NCBI GenBank assembly: GCA_021847605.1
Contig: JAJZQN010000003.1
Location: 62,001 to 126,000 of the forward strand
Reading direction: 5' to 3'
DNA length: 64,000 nt
DNA from: Pseudomonadota bacterium
GTDB taxonomy: Bacteria > Pseudomonadota > Alphaproteobacteria > Sphingomonadales > Sphingomonadaceae
Shown: in pieces, positions 60,316 to 64,000 of the stretch
How positions within the stretch are numbered: position 1 is the stretch's first letter
Layout: every line of letters begins with the position of its first letter
Translations under genes and position numbers: made by a program
Notes under the pieces: model-generated
What the model was told of the DNA's origin: nothing
The model's database searches: none
What the model saw: the letters and a program-made list of their open reading frames with translations, nothing else

Positions 60316-60545
60316 AATCTTTAAATCCTCAAATCCCTGATGTCCCGGCGGTACATATACCCCCGGTCGGCTGACCCGCGCGCTTAGCAGGGGCGCAAAG
60401 GCAGGGCAATCCGCTCTTCATTCACAAAAATGCCCGGAATTTTACCGACAGGCGTCATTTCCGGGGCAAGCCCCTATTTGAAGTTGTGGGCAAACATGCC
60501 TATGTTGGCCGGAACAATGTCTCCACGCAAAGGGTATAGCCTTCC

Positions 60546-61199
60546 GTGTATGTGATCGTCATTCTCGCCATGATCGCCGGTTTTCTGGCGCTGCGGCTCT
60601 ATTCCGTGCTGGGCAAACGCACCGGCCATGAACAGGAGCCTGCGCTGCGTCCGGCGGAAGAACGCGCCAAGGTAACGGTGCTTGCGCCGCGCCCCATGGC
60701 GGAAGGCGGCGGCGATTCGGTGCGTCTGGCTGACGGCCTCATCACCCCGACCGCCGAAGCGGGGGTTCGCGCGTTGATCGCTGCCGACCGCAGCTTCGAT
60801 GTGCCCCAGTTCGTGGAAGGCGCCAAAAGCGCATATAAGATGGTGCTGGAGGCTTTCTGGCGTGGTGATCGCCAGGAACTCGAATGGCTCTGCGACGCTG
60901 ACGTGCTTGCGTCTTTCGAAGAGGCTATCGCGGCTCGCGAAGCCGATGGCCATGTCCTCGACAACCGTCTCGTCCGCATCGACAAGGCGCAGATCGTCTC
61001 CGCTTCGGTCGATGGCCGCATTGCCGAGGTGGCTCTCCGCTTCGAAGCGGACATCAGCGCTGTTACCCGCGATCAGGACGGCAATGTTGTCGCCGGGTCG
61101 CTGACCGATGCGGTCGGTACGCGCGATATCTGGACCTTTACCCGCGACATTCGCAGCGCGGACCCCAACTGGAAGCTCAGCGAAACCGACGAAGCATGA
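60546..61199 (+). CDS. Tim44-domain protein (TimA-like)
   Basis: This 217 aa protein has one N-terminal membrane helix (VIVILAMIAGFLALRLYSVLG), then the Tim44 domain: 'FDVPQFVEGAKSAYKMVLEAFWRGDRQELEWLCDADVLASFEEAI' (in part) and 'DIWTFTRDIRSADPNWKLSETDE' (in part). Bacterial Tim44/TimA is the relative of the mitochondrial import-motor adaptor; in alphaproteobacteria it sits near secB and mltA, as here. The start is GTG at 60546 because the helix begins immediately. Its stop overlaps the mltA start by 4 nt (ATGA). Confidence 0.87.
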   Translation: MYVIVILAMIAGFLALRLYSVLGKRTGHEQEPALRPAEERAKVTVLAPRPMAEGGGDSVRLADGLITPTAEAGVRALIAADRSFDVPQFVEGAKSAYKMVLEAFWRGDRQELEWLCDADVLASFEEAIAAREADGHVLDNRLVRIDKAQIVSASVDGRIAEVALRFEADISAVTRDQDGNVVAGSLTDAVGTRDIWTFTRDIRSADPNWKLSETDEA

Positions 61200-62443
61200 T
61201 CCGTCGTCAAACGGGGGGCGCGCTCGCAGCAGCGCTGATGCTGTCCGCCTGCGCGGGTGGGGTCATTCCGCCATCGGCCGGCGGCCCTGCGCCGTCCCGA
61301 CCGGGCGGCGAAGTTGCAACCCGCCCCGTTCCATCGACGCCGCGTCCGACCCTGCCGGTCGTCACGCCAACCGATCCGGAACTGGCGACCGATACCGCAG
61401 CCGCGCTGGGCATCACCCGTGGTCCCGATGTCGCCAGCCTGATGCCGCCGGGTGAACGATCGCGTCAGGCGCTGGCCGCTTTCCGCCTGTCCTGCCCCTC
61501 GTTGATGAAGCGCACGGATCAGAGCGGCCTCACCAGCGGCGCAGACTGGAACAATGCTTGCGCCGCCGCATCGAGCTGGCCTGAATCCTCGGCCAATGAA
61601 TTTTTCGCCCGCTATTTCGAAGCGGTGCAGGTGGGCGATGGCAAGGCGTTCGTCACCGGCTATTATGAGCCGGAAATCTCCGGTTCGCGCACCCGTCAAT
61701 CGGGCTATGACGTCCCCATCTATCGCCGCCCCAATGACCTGATCGACGTCAATCTCGGTGCGTTCAGCGACGCGCTCAAGGGCAAGACGGTACGGGGCAA
61801 GGTGCAGGGCACTAACCTCGTCCCCTATGACGAACGCTCGCAGATTGTGACCGGTTCTCTCGCCGGGCGCGGTCTGGAACTGGCATGGGCGGCCGACCCG
61901 GTCGAATTTTTCTTCCTTCAGGTTCAGGGCAGCGGCCGTCTGAAGCTGCCTGATGGCGGCGTCATGCGGATCGGCTATGATGGTCAGAATGGCCGTGACT
62001 ATACCGGCATCGGCAAGCTGATGAAGGATCGTGGCCTCATTCAGGCCGGGTCGATGCAGGACATCATGCAATATTTGCGCGCTCACCCGACCGAGGGTGC
62101 GGCGATCATGAATGAAAACAAGAGCTTCGTCTTCTTTCGCGAACTGACCGGCGCCGGGCCGCTGGGCGCGATGGGCGTGCCCGTCACGCCGGAAGCAACC
62201 GTTGCGGCTGATCCCAAATATATTCCCATGGGCGCACCTGTCCTCCTTTCCCTCGACCGCGCCGAACCCAACGGTATCTGGATCGCGCAGGATACCGGGG
62301 GCGCGATCAAGGGTGCGAATCGCTTCGACAGCTTCTGGGGCGCCGGCGATCGGGCACGGGGTGTAGCAGGGGGCATGGCTGCCCGTGGAAGCGCCCTCAT
62401 CCTGCTGCCGATCGGATCGAGCGCCCGGCTCGTTCGGCCGTAA
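61196..62443 (+). CDS. mltA: Membrane-bound lytic murein transglycosylase A
   Basis: This 415 aa lipoprotein has the lipobox 'ALMLSAC' followed by a Pro-rich linker. The MltA domain shows 'FFARYFEAVQVGDGKAFVTGYYEPEISGSRTRQ' (in part), 'LEWAWAADPVEFFFLQVQGSGRLKLPDGG'-type strand (in part) and the 3D domain 'GIWIAQDTGGAIKGANRFD' with the catalytic Asp. It cleaves peptidoglycan to 1,6-anhydromuropeptides in the outer-membrane/periplasm region. Coupled to the Tim44-like gene upstream and to an Smr gene downstream. Confidence 0.95.
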   Translation: MIRRQTGGALAAALMLSACAGGVIPPSAGGPAPSRPGGEVATRPVPSTPRPTLPVVTPTDPELATDTAAALGITRGPDVASLMPPGERSRQALAAFRLSCPSLMKRTDQSGLTSGADWNNACAAASSWPESSANEFFARYFEAVQVGDGKAFVTGYYEPEISGSRTRQSGYDVPIYRRPNDLIDVNLGAFSDALKGKTVRGKVQGTNLVPYDERSQIVTGSLAGRGLELAWAADPVEFFFLQVQGSGRLKLPDGGVMRIGYDGQNGRDYTGIGKLMKDRGLIQAGSMQDIMQYLRAHPTEGAAIMNENKSFVFFRELTGAGPLGAMGVPVTPEATVAADPKYIPMGAPVLLSLDRAEPNGIWIAQDTGGAIKGANRFDSFWGAGDRARGVAGGMAARGSALILLPIGSSARLVRP

Positions 62444-62453
62444 GCCTTCGGCC

Positions 62454-62990
62454 ATGGTGCGGCGGCCTCTTTCTCCCGATGAGCAGGCGCTCTGGGAAGC
62501 GCTGGCCCGTACGGTTCGGCCGCTCAGGCCCGGCGCTCGACCGCAGCCCATGCCCGTTTCGCCCGTAAAGGCGAAGCCGGTCACGGCCACGCCGCCCCCG
62601 CCCTTCATGGCTCCCGTGGCGATGCCGGTTCGTACCCCCACGGCCACGCTCGATTCGACCTGGGAAAAACGCATTCGTGGCGGCAATCTGACGCCCGATT
62701 TCAGCATCGATCTCCATGGTCACACGCTTTCCGCCGCGCATGCCCGCCTTAACCAATTGATTTCTGCTGCATGGGCGCAGGGAGCGCGCACTTTGCTCGT
62801 CGTCACCGGCCGTCCGCCAAAGATACGTGGCATCGGCAATGCGGAAAGCCGGCGCGGCGCAATTCGCGGCGAAATCGGCCATTGGCTGGAAAGCGGCCCC
62901 TATGCCGACCATATCGCCAGCATCCGAGTCGCCCATCCGCGACATGGCGGAGACGGCGCCCTGTACGTCATTTTGCGCCGCAAAAAATAA
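62454..62990 (+). CDS. Smr domain protein
   Basis: This 178 aa protein has an N-terminal Pro/Ala-rich tail (about 25-70) and a C-terminal Smr domain: 'LTPDFSIDLHGHTLSAAHARLNQLISAAWAQGARTLLVVTGRP' (in part) with the DLHG motif, and 'RGAIRGEIGHWLESGPYADHIASIRVAHPRHGGDGALYVILRRK' (in part). Smr domains are nicking/RNA-binding endonuclease-like modules related to MutS2. Here it is the free-standing bacterial form. The start ATG 62454 follows mltA by 10 nt; the longer track ORF overlaps mltA. Confidence 0.88.
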   Translation: MVRRPLSPDEQALWEALARTVRPLRPGARPQPMPVSPVKAKPVTATPPPPFMAPVAMPVRTPTATLDSTWEKRIRGGNLTPDFSIDLHGHTLSAAHARLNQLISAAWAQGARTLLVVTGRPPKIRGIGNAESRRGAIRGEIGHWLESGPYADHIASIRVAHPRHGGDGALYVILRRKK

Positions 62991-63089
62991 CTGTTTCTGT
63001 CACCGATGCTGAGCCTTTTTTAACCACTGTCCTGCAAAACTTCTTGATCGGGTCTTTCCCGTGGGAGCCACAGCGGGACAGGGAGGCAT

Positions 63090-64000
63090 ATGCAGGGCGT
63101 GACATTGAAAAGCCGCGCTGCTGCCTTTGCCTGCGCCGCGGGGGCGCTGGTCTTCATCCTGTCGCTGGTCCTCAGCTACAGCAGCGGGCCTCAGGATGAC
63201 CTGCTGACGGTCGGCCGTGCGCTGATTATCGCCATTTTATGCGGCACCATGAGCTGGGCCTCGGCCAGTCGCACCATCGCCACCACTGCAACGGCCCTCG
63301 ACGCCGCGACGGAAAGGCTGCTGGCCGCCGCCCATGGCGATCTGCAATCCCAGGTGCCTGTCGACATTGCGCGCGAACTGCCCGACCTGTCGGTGGCGAT
63401 GCAAAGCCTGTTCAGTCAGGTCCGCACCAATCTGGATCATGTTCAAACGCTGGCCCTGTTCGATCAGGTGACGGGCCTTGCCAATCGCACCAGCTTCTGC
63501 CGTCAGGTCGAACGGCATCTGGCCGAGCGGGAGGGGGAGGATATGGCGGCCCTCTTCTTCATCGATCTCGACGGGTTCAAGGCGGTGAATGACACGTTGG
63601 GCCATGCCGCCGGTGATCAGTTGCTCGCCCGTGTTGCCGGGCGCCTGCGCGAAGTCGTCATGGCGCAGGTCAGCACTGGCGTGGGCGATGCGGTGATCGG
63701 TCGCCTCGCCGGCGACGAATTCACCATGTTCTTCCCGCATCTTTCGGGTCGCAACGCGGGCGCGCGCATTGCCCGCGCCATTCAGTTCGCGCTGGGTGAA
63801 CGCTTCGATCTGGGCAGCCAGCATGTCGATCTGGGCGCGTCGATCGGCATTGCCTGCTACCCCGATCATGGCGACACATTGCCTGCGCTGCTGCGCGCCG
63901 CCGACATCGCCATGTATCATGCCAAGCATCAGGGGCGGGGCAGGGCCGAAATCTACACCGACGAACTGGCGCTGGAAGCGGCGGATCGTGCGGAGCTGGA
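63090..64000 (+). CDS. GGDEF-domain (diguanylate cyclase-type) protein, cut at window end
   Basis: This ORF of about 303 codons, open at the window edge and missing from the track, begins MQGVTLKSRAAAFACAAGALVFILSLVLSYSSG, one membrane segment, with a second at about 41-58. A HAMP-like helical region follows, then a GGDEF domain: 'FDQVTGLANRTSFCRQVE', 'LFFIDLDGFKAVNDTLGHAAGDQLL' (in part), the active-site loop 'RLAGDEFTMFF' (AGDEF rather than GGDEF) and 'ASIGIACYPDHGDTLPALLRAADIAMYHAKHQGRG' (in part). It would make cyclic di-GMP or bind it; the window ends where an EAL domain could begin. RBS GGGAGG is before the ATG. Confidence 0.88.
   Translation, partial: MQGVTLKSRAAAFACAAGALVFILSLVLSYSSGPQDDLLTVGRALIIAILCGTMSWASASRTIATTATALDAATERLLAAAHGDLQSQVPVDIARELPDLSVAMQSLFSQVRTNLDHVQTLALFDQVTGLANRTSFCRQVERHLAEREGEDMAALFFIDLDGFKAVNDTLGHAAGDQLLARVAGRLREVVMAQVSTGVGDAVIGRLAGDEFTMFFPHLSGRNAGARIARAIQFALGERFDLGSQHVDLGASIGIACYPDHGDTLPALLRAADIAMYHAKHQGRGRAEIYTDELALEAADRAEL

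Overview
This 64 kb window reads as ordinary chromosome from a high-GC alphaproteobacterium, most likely a sphingomonad (Sphingobium/Sphingomonas group). I infer this from the core proteins, from the gene order ubiE-ubiB-coaBC-dut facing mutM-rpsT-dnaA, from the many TonB-dependent receptors and small sphingomonad-type exported proteins, and from dispersed palindromic repeats whose translation gives the familiar 'FDKLRANG' string. There is no rRNA operon, CRISPR array, phage or insertion sequence. Two tRNA genes are present, Ala(CGC) and Arg(CCT). Most long ORFs in the supplied track lie antisense to real genes and are artefacts of third-position GC bias.

Layout. 0-0.8 kb: Flp pilus genes cpaA and partial cpaB. 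0.8-5.3 kb: a hydrolase, an FAD oxidoreductase, a DUF1508 protein, and a divergent Wzx-like flippase and LicC-like nucleotidyltransferase. 5.4-8.6 kb: purL and two small envelope proteins. 8.8-12.4 kb: a plus-strand run xseB-ispA-coaD-PPIase-queA. 12.5-19.1 kb: a DUF2171 protein, tRNA-Ala, a lipid kinase, a phosphoesterase, a BioC/NDUFAF5-like methyltransferase, comF, grxC, a nitrilase, a DUF1178 protein and tRNA-Arg. 19.4-24.5 kb: a cytochrome b561-YceI fusion and a phosphodiesterase/TonB-receptor pair. 24.7-30.2 kb: a thioesterase, a DUF983 protein, pabB-pabC, an aspartate aminotransferase and an exported MsrA. 30.4-35.2 kb: exported hydrolases and hypothetical proteins. 35.4-38.1 kb: thrS-infC. 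38.3-40.4 kb: a siderophore-type receptor behind a candidate Fur box. 40.8-44.1 kb: a looser accessory stretch with an HxlR regulator facing a reductase, and a membrane-protein/XRE pair. 44.1-49.7 kb: the minus-strand run ubiE-ubiB-coaBC-dut-hyp-moeB-dsrE. 49.8-53.5 kb: mutM, rpsT, dnaA and a PPIase. 53.5-60.3 kb: a DAACS transporter, a ParDE toxin-antitoxin pair, envelope proteins, and murJ-trpS and secB. 60.5-64 kb: a Tim44-like protein, mltA, an Smr protein and a GGDEF protein cut by the window edge.

Together the genes serve core functions: purine, folate, CoA, quinone and isoprenoid synthesis, translation, replication initiation and DNA repair, and cell envelope assembly and export. Outer-membrane uptake and periplasmic hydrolases are added on. 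I do not see a clear new multi-gene defence or mobile system. The most interesting material is non-coding or architectural: a nested ~145 nt palindromic element at 25.2 kb, a strong hairpin touching the ribosome binding site of the aminotransferase gene, a structured infC leader with a probable non-AUG start, several sphingomonad repeat families (one falsely extends the murJ ORF), and the small membrane-protein/XRE/short-ORF unit at 43-44 kb.
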